Part shown: in pieces, positions 19,518 to 28,067 of the stretch
Layout: each line of letters opens with the position of its first letter
Position numbering within the stretch: the first letter of the stretch is position 1
Source of the DNA: Nitrospira sp. CG24A
GTDB taxonomy: Bacteria > Nitrospirota > Nitrospiria > Nitrospirales > Nitrospiraceae
Direction: 5' to 3'
NCBI GenBank assembly: GCA_002869925.2
Contig: NEWT02000032.1
Span: forward strand, 908-64,907
Length of the DNA stretch: 64,000 nt
The notes under the pieces: generated by a model
Databases searched by the model: none
Told to the model about the DNA's origin: nothing
What the model saw: the letters and a program-made list of their open reading frames with translations, nothing else
Position numbers and translations under genes: made by a program

Positions 19518-21101
19518 ATGGACATCCACGCCCTTCAGCAAATCGTGCACCACACGCGGGATGCTCGACGCCAGCAGGCGCTTCCCAAGTTCTCTCCAGC
19601 GGATCGCGACCAACTGATCCATAAATATCATCCGGATTATCGTGAACGAGCCTATCGCCCGATTCGCTTCGGCATCAACGAGGGGGATAAGACGGTTGTC
19701 GAATTGGCGGCATTACTGGAGGGCGATAGTCCCATTGCGGACGAGTTCGATTTGACGGCTGATTACACGACCGATGTTCTAGTGGTGGGAGGCGGCGGGG
19801 CTGGCTGCGCAGCGGCACTCCATGCACATGCGGCAGGCGCCAAGGTCATCCTGGCGACGAAGCTTCGTCTCGGCGACTCCAACAGCGTGATGGCCCAGGG
19901 AGGCATGCAGATTTCGGTCGCGCCGGAAGACTCGCCCGTCACGCATTTCGTGGATACGCTCAAGGGCGGTCACATGCAGAATGATCATCAGCTGCTCAAG
20001 GTGATGGTCGAGGAAGGTCCCTCGATTGCCAAATGGTTGTTGAGCTTGGGTGTCCTGTTCGATCGCGATGGGGACGGCAATCTCCATGTGAAAAAAGGCG
20101 GCGGGAGCTCGAAGCCTCGCCTCCTGACGTGCTCGGACTACACCGGTCTTGAAATCATGCGGGTGCTCAAGGACGAGGTGCTGAATCAGAAGATCCAGCT
20201 ACTCGAATTTTGCGCCGCGATTGAGTTAACCAGCGACGAGAAGGGGGCCTGCACCGGCGCGATATTCAAAGACCTCGACAACCAGCGCCACGTGGTTGTG
20301 GCCGCCAAGTCCGTCATTCTCGCGACCGGCGGAATCGGCCGGCTCCATATTCAGGGATTTCCGACCAGTAATCACTACGGTGCAACTGGAGACGGACTCT
20401 GTCTGGCCTATCGGATGGGCGCCAAACTCACGCAGATCGACACGTTCCAATATCACCCATCCGGTGCGGTCTATCCAGAACAGCTTATCGGGGCGCTGGT
20501 GACGGAGGGTATTCGATCAGAGGGCGGACATTTGGTGAATGCGAAGGGTGAACGGTTCGTCAACGAATTAGACACTCGCGACGTTGTGTCCTCCTCGATT
20601 ATCCGGGAATGTGAAGAGGGCCGCGGTATCCGCACGATGTCCGGGCGTATCGGCGTCTGGCTTGATACACCGCTTCTCGATGCCGAACATGGCCCCGGCA
20701 CCGTGGAAAAGCATTTTCCCGCGATGATGCTGCAGTTTGAACGGTTCGGCATCGATATCAGCAAAGATCCTGTGTTGATCTACCCGACGCTGCATTACCA
20801 GAACGGCGGCGTCAAGATCGATGCCAATTCAGAAACCAACGTGACCAATCTTTTCGTTGCGGGCGAGGCGTCAGGCGGATTGCATGGCCGGAACCGATTG
20901 ATGGGGAATTCGCTTCTTGATCTGATGGTCTTTGGAAAGCGATCCGGGATGACAGCCGCGGTTCGCGCCGCCGCTATGCCGCAAGGGAAGGTGACGGTCG
21001 GTCATCTAAGGGGATTTCGTGCCGAGGCCAAGAAGCACGGCAGTACGAACGGGATCGTGTCACCGATGATCCTACCGCCGTATACGAGAAAAGAGAGTTA
21101 G
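19518..21101 (+). CDS. Fumarate reductase / succinate dehydrogenase flavoprotein subunit
   Basis: The 527-residue FAD protein has a Rossmann motif VVGGGGAGCAAALHA near residue 89. The active-site strand QYHPSG, the substrate-binding VTEGIRSEGG and the C-terminal GLHGRNRLMGNSLLD signature of the SdhA/FrdA/AspA family are all present. An 85-residue N-terminal extension precedes the FAD domain, and the C-terminal capping region is short. It most likely reduces fumarate to succinate in the reductive cycle with the FeS protein encoded 85 bases upstream. The ribosome-binding site is weak. No SdhC/D-type anchor gene follows. Confidence 0.85.
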   Translation: MDIHALQQIVHHTRDARRQQALPKFSPADRDQLIHKYHPDYRERAYRPIRFGINEGDKTVVELAALLEGDSPIADEFDLTADYTTDVLVVGGGGAGCAAALHAHAAGAKVILATKLRLGDSNSVMAQGGMQISVAPEDSPVTHFVDTLKGGHMQNDHQLLKVMVEEGPSIAKWLLSLGVLFDRDGDGNLHVKKGGGSSKPRLLTCSDYTGLEIMRVLKDEVLNQKIQLLEFCAAIELTSDEKGACTGAIFKDLDNQRHVVVAAKSVILATGGIGRLHIQGFPTSNHYGATGDGLCLAYRMGAKLTQIDTFQYHPSGAVYPEQLIGALVTEGIRSEGGHLVNAKGERFVNELDTRDVVSSSIIRECEEGRGIRTMSGRIGVWLDTPLLDAEHGPGTVEKHFPAMMLQFERFGIDISKDPVLIYPTLHYQNGGVKIDANSETNVTNLFVAGEASGGLHGRNRLMGNSLLDLMVFGKRSGMTAAVRAAAMPQGKVTVGHLRGFRAEAKKHGSTNGIVSPMILPPYTRKES

Positions 21102-21166
21102 TGCTGAGTTGAGGGTTTTTTGTTTACGACTCAGTACTCAGTACTCAGTACGTAGGGCTCAGCACT
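21100..21166. repeat. Hairpin element, AGTGCTGAG type, copy 2
   Basis: The element starts inside the frdA stop codon with AGTGCTGAG and ends with CTCAGCACT, a perfect nine-base inverted pair. The interior holds a T-run and a triple direct repeat of ACTCAGT. Same family as 12205-12255 and 47987-48055. Confidence 0.65.
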
Positions 21167-21186
21167 AGAGGACTAGAAGGAGCGAC

Positions 21187-22365
21187 ATGAACGTTCATGA
21201 GTTTCAGGCGAAGCAATTGTTCGGGCAGTTCGGGGTTCCAGTTCCACGCGGGAGAGAGATTACCTCGCCCGAGGCAGGAGCGGCATGGGTCGCAGAACTG
21301 AATACTCCCGTGTTTGTCGTCAAGGCGCAGATCCACGCAGGCGGCCGAGGCAAGGCCGGCGGCGTCAAAATTACGAAGGACCAGTCGGCCGTTCCCGGCT
21401 TAGTCAAGGAATTGATCGGCAAGACCCTCATCACCCACCAAACCGGCCCGAAGGGGCGGGAAGTGCGTCGGTTACTGATTGAAGAAGGGGCCGCGATTGC
21501 CAAGGAACTGTACGTGAGCCTCCTTGTCGATCGGGATAGCGGATGGCCTGTGTTTATTGCAAGCACCGAAGGTGGAATGGAGATCGAAGAAGTTGCCGCT
21601 CACAAGCCGGAGAAGATTATCCGGGAAGCGATCGATCCGGCTGTCGGGTTTCAATCGTACAATGGGAGGAACGTCGCCTTCGCGCTTGGGCTTCCGGCCA
21701 TGGAGCCGGCTGTCGTGAATCCCTTCATTCAGATGCTGGGGAGCCTCTATCGTCTGTTTATGGAGAAGAACGCGGCGATGGTGGAGATCAACCCGTTGGT
21801 TATTACTAGCGACAAGAAACTGATCGCGTTGGACGGCAAGGTTTCGTTCGACGATAACGCGCTGTTCAGGCACGCCGATGTGCAACAGATGCGCGACCTC
21901 AATGAAGAAGATCCGCTCGAGATTGAAGCGGGAGAAAATAATCTGAACTACATCAAGCTCGACGGTAACATCGGCTGCATGGTGAATGGCGCAGGTCTCG
22001 CGATGGCGACGATGGATGTCATCAAGCTGGCTGGCAGCGAACCGGCAAACTTCCTGGACGTCGGCGGCGGCGCGACCAAAGAAACAGTGGCGGCTGGATT
22101 CAGGATCTTGCTGAAAGATCCGAACGTCAAAGGCATCTTCATCAACATTTTCGGCGGGATTGTTCGCTGCGAACGGATCGCCCATGGCGTCATCGAAGCG
22201 GCCAAAGAAGTGAAGATCACTGTGCCGTTGGTCGTTCGTCTGCAAGGAACGAATGCAGACGAAGGCCGTAAGCTGTTAGCGGAATCAGGCCTCAAGCTGG
22301 AAGTGGCAAACGATCTGTGGGAGGCGGCGCAAAAGATTGTGAAGTTGACGGGCAAAGCGGCGTAG
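21187..22365 (+). CDS. sucC: Succinyl-CoA synthetase (ADP-forming), beta subunit
   Basis: This 392-residue ATP-grasp subunit begins MNVHEFQAKQLF and has QIHAGGRGKAGGV and the C-terminal NIFGGIVRCERIA region typical of SucC. With SucD it converts succinate, CoA and ATP to succinyl-CoA, the step before the ferredoxin-dependent 2-oxoglutarate synthase, whose genes are not in this window. A GGAGCGAC ribosome-binding site precedes the ATG. Unusually, sucD does not follow directly: 1.47 kb with a hairpin element and two other genes lies between. Confidence 0.94.
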   Translation: MNVHEFQAKQLFGQFGVPVPRGREITSPEAGAAWVAELNTPVFVVKAQIHAGGRGKAGGVKITKDQSAVPGLVKELIGKTLITHQTGPKGREVRRLLIEEGAAIAKELYVSLLVDRDSGWPVFIASTEGGMEIEEVAAHKPEKIIREAIDPAVGFQSYNGRNVAFALGLPAMEPAVVNPFIQMLGSLYRLFMEKNAAMVEINPLVITSDKKLIALDGKVSFDDNALFRHADVQQMRDLNEEDPLEIEAGENNLNYIKLDGNIGCMVNGAGLAMATMDVIKLAGSEPANFLDVGGGATKETVAAGFRILLKDPNVKGIFINIFGGIVRCERIAHGVIEAAKEVKITVPLVVRLQGTNADEGRKLLAESGLKLEVANDLWEAAQKIVKLTGKAA

Positions 22366-22389
22366 GCTGCCGCTCGCTCCCGTGCCTCT

Positions 22390-22498
22390 CGGAGCGACCC
22401 TTTCGGAATTTGCCGAACGGAATCCTTCGGAAATTCCTTCGCGGACTCAGTCAGTTTCCGCTTTCCTCTTCGGCAAATTCTCGAAGGGTCCCCGCTCC
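22390..22498. repeat. Large imperfect inverted repeat downstream of sucC
   Basis: The left arm at 22390-22417 (CGGAGCGACCC then TTGCCGAA) pairs with the right arm at 22469-22498 (TTCGGCAAATTC then GGGTCCCCGCTCC), with a loop of about 50 bases. The stop-free frames through this segment are a by-product of its composition. It looks like a small non-coding mobile or structural element. It may end or attenuate transcription after sucC. Confidence 0.65.
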
Positions 22499-22608
22499 TT
22501 CGGCAAGGTCGCTTGCGGCAGCCTGACGCCGCCTTGCCCGTCAAGTGAGAGGAGAGAAAAGCGAGGGGAGTTTCTAAATCGTGCGGATTAGTAGTTGATG
22601 GAGACCGT

Positions 22609-23022
22609 ATGTCTGATGGATCTAAGAGCCACGACTACGCTAATAGTTTCGCTGAAGCGTTGCGAAGAAGTAGTGACATAAAGATCATTGAAGAAGATAA
22701 GGCTAGCACTAACTATTTTCGTGCAGAAGTAGGTGGTGTTCAAATAGCAATTTCCCCTCTCGCTTCGCATGTAGAATGGTGGGAAAAGCCTAGTGTTGGG
22801 TTCACTCGCATGCGGAAGGAACTCGGCTGTAAATGGGGCGTTGTCTTACTGGCATTGAGCGAAAGCAAGGTGGATGGTTTTTTGATTTGGGGATCCGATT
22901 TCGATGGCTTATTTGGAGAGCACAGCAAAGTTCACTCAGATGTTGTTGAGAAAGCAGAGCGAATGGGGCAGGCCCACCGCTTCGACGACTTTCCAAAGTT
23001 CGTTGAGTTGTTGAGCAGCTAA
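22609..23022 (+). CDS. Hypothetical protein between sucC and sucD
   Basis: The 137-residue product is not recognised. It is soluble and without repeats, has a tryptophan pair (VEWWEKPSVG) and a central hydrophobic strand (WGVVLLALSESKVDGFLIWG), and ends in a short helix. Composition is more AT-rich than the flanking rTCA genes, which suggests late insertion. The start lacks a strong ribosome-binding site. It shares the strand of the rTCA block but no functional link is visible. The frame is long and the translation looks protein-like, which is the reason for calling it a gene. Confidence 0.5.
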   Translation: MSDGSKSHDYANSFAEALRRSSDIKIIEEDKASTNYFRAEVGGVQIAISPLASHVEWWEKPSVGFTRMRKELGCKWGVVLLALSESKVDGFLIWGSDFDGLFGEHSKVHSDVVEKAERMGQAHRFDDFPKFVELLSS

Positions 23023-23112
23023 TGAACTGTATCAGTAGGAATCATTTTTCTGTTAATAAGAATTAAGAGGGTGGTGGTGTAAGGGATTATGAGGAAGGCG
23101 GCGTAACACACA

Positions 23113-23706
23113 ATGCGTTCAGCAATGCTCGCTCTGGTTTTGTTGCTGGTTAGTTCTGCCGGATGCGTGATGGCCCGGGATGGAAACGTCAAGCCGCCTG
23201 CTCAATGGCCGCCACAATCGACCCAACAAGCGAAGAAATCTATCGGACTTCACGTGATTGAAGGGGGGCGTCAAGGGGATTCAAGTGAGGGAATAAATCC
23301 GGAAGCCTTCGAAGATTTTCGTGCACAAGCCATCAAGGCCTACACTGAATCGAAGTTGTTCTCTTCGGTTGCGACTGCCGGTGAAGCGACGGATCTCAAG
23401 GCCGATATCACAATCTTTGATGAGGGAAGCGATGGGCTGTCCTGGTCCGGTATCATTTCTGCCCTCACGCTTACCATGATTCCCGGCGTTGTGTCTCAAG
23501 ATGTGACAACAAGTACGACGTATAAAGATCGTCAACAGAAAGTCATTGGTACCATTGGAAAGAGCGAGGGGCATGGGTTCTGGATTCAGTTCTTCCTCCT
23601 CTTTGCCATGCCGTTTGTGAATGGTCCCAATACCATCATGAGTCAAACACAATACGATATTCATCGAGCCACCATTGAGGAAGCGTACCGCAAGGGCTTC
23701 TTTTAG
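23113..23706 (+). CDS. Putative lipoprotein of unknown function (DUF4410-like)
   Basis: This 197-residue protein has a signal sequence ending LLLVSSAGC, a lipobox with cysteine at residue 18, so it is probably anchored to a membrane facing the periplasm. The mature part has the layout of small DUF4410-like lipoproteins: an early strand (IGLHVIE), a helix (AFEDFRAQAIKAY), the strand LKADITIFDEG, and a glycine-rich membrane-like stretch (IISALTLTMIPGVV). The family assignment is a guess from this layout. It lies between sucC and sucD with 130 bases to sucD. Confidence 0.6.
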   Translation: MRSAMLALVLLLVSSAGCVMARDGNVKPPAQWPPQSTQQAKKSIGLHVIEGGRQGDSSEGINPEAFEDFRAQAIKAYTESKLFSSVATAGEATDLKADITIFDEGSDGLSWSGIISALTLTMIPGVVSQDVTTSTTYKDRQQKVIGTIGKSEGHGFWIQFFLLFAMPFVNGPNTIMSQTQYDIHRATIEEAYRKGFF

Positions 23707-23839
23707 TACGATACTGATTAAATGCTCCTGCGTGGCTGTTCTTGTGCCGCCGCCGCGCATGAGACGACGTGAGCCTGTTGAGCGAAAACAGAGTTTCTCG
23801 GTAACCTGTGAGAATATGAATCGATAAAGGGATTACGTT

Positions 23840-24712
23840 ATGTCAATTCTCGTAAACAAGAACACGCGGGTGGTGGTGCAGGGAATCACAGGCAAGGAAG
23901 GCTCGTTCCATGCCACGCAATGCAAGGCCTACGGGACGCAGGTCGTAGCGGGTGTGACTCCTGGCAAGGCGGGGCAAGAGGTCGAGGGTATCCCGGTCTT
24001 CAACACCGTGCGTGATGCTGTGAGGAAAACTCAGTGTGACACGTCACTGATCTTTGTGCCTCCGCCGTTTTGTGCCGATGCCATTTTGGAAGCGGCCGAT
24101 GCCGGCATCACGCTCGTGATCTGCATCACCGAAGGCATTCCTGTGAACGACATGGTGAAAGTCAAGCGCGCGCTCCGAGGCAAGGATGTCCGCTTGATCG
24201 GACCAAATTGTCCAGGCGTCATCACCGTTGATGAAGCGAAGATCGGGATTATGCCGGGCTTTATCCATAAGAAAGGGGTCGTGGGTGTCGTGTCGCGCAG
24301 TGGGACCCTCACCTATGAAGCGGTACACCAGCTCTCAACCATGGGATTGGGTGAAACGACGTGTGTCGGCATCGGCGGCGATCCAGTCAACGGGACAGGT
24401 TTCGTCGATGTGCTGGCCTTGTTCGAAAAAGATCCCGAGACTCAGGCGATCGTGATGATCGGCGAGATCGGTGGTGATGCAGAAGAGAAAGCCGCTGAGT
24501 TCATCAAGAAGAATGTGAAGAAACCAGTTGTCAGTTTCATCGCCGGAATTACGGCTCCTCCTGGCCGGCGCATGGGCCATGCCGGCGCCATCATTTCCGG
24601 CGGCAAAGGCACTGCGACGGAGAAGATGAAGAGCTTGGAGGCAGCGGGCGTCCGAGTGGTGAAGAATCCAGCTGAGATCGGCAACGCGGTCAAAGTGGTG
24701 CTCGGGCGCTAA
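23840..24712 (+). CDS. sucD: Succinyl-CoA synthetase (ADP-forming), alpha subunit
   Basis: The 290-residue product is a canonical SucD: the CoA-binding [13 protein letters not shown] loop, GPNCPGVI, and the phosphohistidine His247 in [18 protein letters not shown]. It forms the catalytic alpha subunit with SucC and makes succinyl-CoA for the reductive TCA cycle. It is the last gene of the block and a hairpin terminator follows. The separation from sucC by two unrelated genes is unusual for this pair. Confidence 0.95.
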   Translation: MSILVNKNTRVVVQGITGKEGSFHATQCKAYGTQVVAGVTPGKAGQEVEGIPVFNTVRDAVRKTQCDTSLIFVPPPFCADAILEAADAGITLVICITEGIPVNDMVKVKRALRGKDVRLIGPNCPGVITVDEAKIGIMPGFIHKKGVVGVVSRSGTLTYEAVHQLSTMGLGETTCVGIGGDPVNGTGFVDVLALFEKDPETQAIVMIGEIGGDAEEKAAEFIKKNVKKPVVSFIAGITAPPGRRMGHAGAIISGGKGTATEKMKSLEAAGVRVVKNPAEIGNAVKVVLGR

Positions 24713-24747
24713 GTAAGAGTCGAGTTTCATTCTTGTCGGGCATTGAC

Positions 24748-24797
24748 GAAGTGGGGATGTGGAGATCGATCGATCACTCATTCCCACTTCGTGTTTT
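24748..24797 (+). terminator. Rho-independent terminator after sucD
   Basis: CGAAGTGGGGATG pairs with CATTCCCACTTCG (12 of 13 positions, the other a G-T pair). A T-run (GTGTTTT) follows the stem. It closes the rTCA block 36 bases after the sucD stop. Confidence 0.7.
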
Positions 24798-24969
24798 AGC
24801 AGGTTGCTGAATGAGGCCGAGCGTGTCTCGGGTAGTTGGAACACCAAAGCGCTCGCGTGCGAAAATAGTCTTTCCGCATTGTGTTCGGCTCCGCTCTGTA
24901 TGGTTTGTCCTTCAGAGGCGGCAATTTATTTCCCTTCTCCTGCCATGGTATTCGTGTTAGGTTGATTAC

Positions 24970-26604
24970 ATGCGGGTATTTCTCATCCACGTTCGCGACC
25001 CACAGTTCTACGCCCTCCCGGCGAAAACACGCGCAAAGAACGGCCGAATCCGAGTGATGGGCTTTCCGCCCATCGGCATCATGTCTCTCTCGTCGGTGCT
25101 CAAACAGGCTGGCCATGAGTGTGTGATGTTCGATCAGGCGAACCCTGATACGCCGAACGAGGTGATTCTCGATGAAATCAACCGACAACAACCGGCCCTG
25201 GTCGGCCTCAGTTTCCTCAGCACCACCAGCTATCCCTACGCGAAGATCCTGGCTCGTCAGATTCGCGCTGCGAACTCAAAGGTGAAGCTGGCCTTTGGCG
25301 GCGTCTTTGCGAGTTTGAATGCCGCGTTGGTTAAGTTGCAGTGCCCTGAAGTGGATTTCATCTGCAAGGGTGATGGTGAACAGTTGGTCCTTGATCTGCT
25401 TGAACGGTTTGATGATCCAGCTGATGTCGCCGGGCTGACCTGGGCTAAGGACGGTAGGGTCGTGCAGAATCCAGGACGCCCGATGGAGCGTCATCTCGAT
25501 CAGTGGCCGTTCCCCGATCGCGAAGGCCTTCCGCTCGATTTTATCGAGTCGATGCCGCTCGATGTGCCCGCCGTGCTCTCGATGGAGCGGTTCACGACGA
25601 TGCAAACATCCCGCGGCTGCCCATGGCCCTGCGTGTTTTGCGACATTCCAATCTTCAATGAAGGCAAATGGCGCGCGCGGAGTGCTCAGCATGTGGTGCG
25701 TGAACTCAAGTACCTCGAAGAATGCGGCTACGGGTCCGTCTATTTTGTCGACGACCATTTTCTGCTCCAACCTAAGCGAATTGAGGCGATTTGCCAAGGT
25801 GTCATGGACGAGAAGCTCTCGATCCAGTGGGGCATCGAAGGGCGCGTAGACTCGGTGGCCCAGCATTTATTTCCTGCCATGGCCAAGGCCCATTGCCGGA
25901 CGGTCATGTTCGGAATTGAAAGCGGGAGTCAGAAGATTCTGGATCGCCTCAAAAAAGAACAGACGTTGGAGGAAGTGGCCACCGCAGTCAAGAATGCCAA
26001 GGCGGCCGGTATCGAGATCGTGCATGGCTTCTTCACCGTGGGCAATCCCGATGAAACGGTCGAAGATATGAACGCGACATTCGACCTAGCCTCCAAGCTG
26101 CCGCTCGACACGTTCGGCTTCAATCGACTCTGTGTGTATCGGGGAACTCCACTTTGGCAGGAATACGTGAAGCGTGGGCTCGTCAGCGAAACCACCGATT
26201 GGTACAAGTATTTCAAATGTTCCACGATCGATCCAACCTGCTTGCCAGGAGAAGTGATCAACGAGGTCCGCCGTCAAGGGCTCAAGCGCCTGTTCGTGTA
26301 CAAGCTTCTGCACTACCCCATCCAGACGTTCAGGTTGCTGCGGCGATTTCTCCGCTTCATGCCGGCGCGAGATGTGGCCTACATTATCATCAAGCCGTTC
26401 CTGGGAAAAAATAAAGGCGCCACAAAGGCAGAGGTGCTTTCGCGGGCGGTCGAACATGGCCAGATTAAAGATGCTGCGGCGGAGTTGACACAGATGACGG
26501 ATGAAATGCTCCACAGCGTGATGGAGGAGTCGCGGCTGGAACGGCTACGCATCCAACAAGAAGCGGAAGGGTCGCGCGAGTTGCCGATGGTCCAAAGCCG
26601 CTAG
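24970..26604 (+). CDS. B12-binding-domain radical SAM protein
   Basis: The 544-residue enzyme has an N-terminal cobalamin-binding-like Rossmann domain (residues 1-150, with GFPPIGIMSLSSVLKQAGHE). A radical SAM barrel follows, with Cys217, Cys221 and Cys224 in SRGCPWPCVFC. The C-terminal 150 residues are basic and helical. The cobalamin-domain motif DxHxxG is not obvious, so cobalamin use is uncertain. This class includes hopanoid, magnesium-protoporphyrin and bacteriochlorophyll methylases and cyclases, and no substrate can be assigned. It starts 172 bases after the rTCA terminator with only a weak ribosome-binding site, so it is probably its own unit. Confidence 0.8.
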   Translation: MRVFLIHVRDPQFYALPAKTRAKNGRIRVMGFPPIGIMSLSSVLKQAGHECVMFDQANPDTPNEVILDEINRQQPALVGLSFLSTTSYPYAKILARQIRAANSKVKLAFGGVFASLNAALVKLQCPEVDFICKGDGEQLVLDLLERFDDPADVAGLTWAKDGRVVQNPGRPMERHLDQWPFPDREGLPLDFIESMPLDVPAVLSMERFTTMQTSRGCPWPCVFCDIPIFNEGKWRARSAQHVVRELKYLEECGYGSVYFVDDHFLLQPKRIEAICQGVMDEKLSIQWGIEGRVDSVAQHLFPAMAKAHCRTVMFGIESGSQKILDRLKKEQTLEEVATAVKNAKAAGIEIVHGFFTVGNPDETVEDMNATFDLASKLPLDTFGFNRLCVYRGTPLWQEYVKRGLVSETTDWYKYFKCSTIDPTCLPGEVINEVRRQGLKRLFVYKLLHYPIQTFRLLRRFLRFMPARDVAYIIIKPFLGKNKGATKAEVLSRAVEHGQIKDAAAELTQMTDEMLHSVMEESRLERLRIQQEAEGSRELPMVQSR

Positions 26605-26708
26605 CTGAAAAATAGTGAAGCGTTCCTCGTGAAGCATATCTCGCTAAGCCAGGAATCATTCTGTTTGCGAATGACGGTTTTCTGAGCATCCGCAAGTCAC
26701 CTCTCTTG

Positions 26709-27698
26709 TTACACTGCAATCCCCCAGAGTTGTTTCGCTGCCAAGCCAATCGCATAGCTCACGCTCACCGCTACGCTAATGATCGCGAGATTCAGCAGGA
26801 TGCGGCGTTTCACGTCCATGCCGGATAGAAACGACAAGACCGTCGAAACCAGAATCACCATGAGCCCGGCGGTCATGACTGAGAACAGCGCATCTTTAGC
26901 GCCGACTAAGACCGGCAGCACCGGTACCAATGCGCCGATCATGTAGGCGGCCCCTACCACAAGGGCCGACCCGATGGGCGATTCCTCCATCGGACTCACC
27001 TCGGATTCTTCGCCTAAGAACACTTTCTTGGCCAGTTCCGTCGTTTTCACTTCTTTCTCACTGTTCAGCGCCAAGAACGAACCGGCGGCCATAGACAGGG
27101 CACCGGCTACAGCTGTAGTCGATGCGGCAATCAAGACTGTCGTGGCACTGCCGAAGGCGCCGAAGAATCCGCTCACCGCACCGAGGATTTCTACCAAACC
27201 GTCGTTGAGTCCCAAGAAGATGTTTCGAATCCGTTCCGGGTTGATCTTCCGCTTGGTCAGCTCCGTGACGAGTACGTCCTCATGCTTGAACTCGTCCATC
27301 AAAATACCGCGCAGGGCTTCGCCGAGTGGCTTGCCCTCATACTCGCGCCACAGTGCCAGATACTTGCGCACGCCATGGACTTCGATGGCTTCGAGCACCA
27401 AATGGACGGCGGTTGAGCCGAAGATCCTGCAGACCAGTATCATGGCGGAAAGCTTGATCTGCCGACCGAGGTTCAACTCGTTGAGCTTGAGATTGAAGAA
27501 CTTCTGCCAAAAGGCCAGGTGGGAGGTCTCCACTCTGATCAGTTCATCAAGAGTGTGGTGCACATCCAGCTGTGTCACCGCACGGAGCGCCTTGTAGAGC
27601 GAAAGGTCGAACAGTTCGTCGAGTACGAGCTGTCGGGCGAGCTTCGGATCATGGGTGGTGGAAGTTGAGACCGTATTCAAGGCCAGGGGAGATGGCAT
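26709..27698 (-). CDS. VIT1/CCC1 family transporter with N-terminal ferritin-like domain
   Basis: The 329-residue protein joins an N-terminal helical ferritin/rubrerythrin-like part (about residues 20-150; Glu and His positions in RVETSHLAFWQ and DEFKHEDVL are candidate metal ligands) to a VIT1/CCC1 membrane domain. The membrane signature is visible at FLGLNDGLVEILGAVSGFFGAFG, and at least four hydrophobic segments follow. The family moves Fe(II) or Mn(II) across membranes, and the ferritin-like part probably feeds or senses the metal. A 41-codon Cys-rich membrane ORF lies 56 bases upstream on the same strand. Confidence 0.85.
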   Translation of the reverse strand: MPSPLALNTVSTSTTHDPKLARQLVLDELFDLSLYKALRAVTQLDVHHTLDELIRVETSHLAFWQKFFNLKLNELNLGRQIKLSAMILVCRIFGSTAVHLVLEAIEVHGVRKYLALWREYEGKPLGEALRGILMDEFKHEDVLVTELTKRKINPERIRNIFLGLNDGLVEILGAVSGFFGAFGSATTVLIAASTTAVAGALSMAAGSFLALNSEKEVKTTELAKKVFLGEESEVSPMEESPIGSALVVGAAYMIGALVPVLPVLVGAKDALFSVMTAGLMVILVSTVLSFLSGMDVKRRILLNLAIISVAVSVSYAIGLAAKQLWGIAV

Positions 27699-27754
27699 AC
27701 AACACTGCCTTGGCTCAGGGTGGCCTGATGAACGGACGAGTTATCTATCTCCGG

Positions 27755-27880
27755 TCAGCCGATCAGGACGTAGGCGCCAAAGCCGATAGCCGCGAGCAGT
27801 GCGACACTCAACATCACCTTCTCATGCCCACACATCCCTTGCTGTGCTTTGCAGACCGACAGAGAACACATGATCGCCAT
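27755..27880 (-). CDS. Small Cys-rich single-pass membrane protein (41 aa)
   Basis: This ORF encodes 41 residues: a hydrophilic N-terminus with three cysteines and one His (MAIMCSLSVCK then GMCGHEK), followed by one membrane helix (VMLSVALLAAIGFGAYVLIG). An excellent AAAGGAGG site lies five bases before the second of two adjacent ATGs, which I take as start. It precedes the VIT1/CCC1 gene on the same strand by 56 bases, so it could be co-transcribed. The cysteines and His suggest metal or redox binding near the membrane. No family is recognised. Confidence 0.6.
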   Translation of the reverse strand: MAIMCSLSVCKAQQGMCGHEKVMLSVALLAAIGFGAYVLIG

Positions 27881-28067
27881 CATAGCCTCCTTTTGTGCAG
27901 ATGATGAAGGGTGGTATGTGAAACGATACGCCGCTCAGAATGCGTAGTCAACGCCGTTACGGTGATCCCTCCCAGCCTTCTTCTGCAGAAGGTGGACAAG
28001 GCCGCTGTTCTCCACAGCCCATCGCTCCGAGCCAATAGTTCGTATGCAGTGAGTCGGTGGGAAGGGC

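Noticed and set aside
22382-22591. A 69-codon frame after sucC
   Set aside because: It runs through the large inverted repeat and has no ribosome-binding site.
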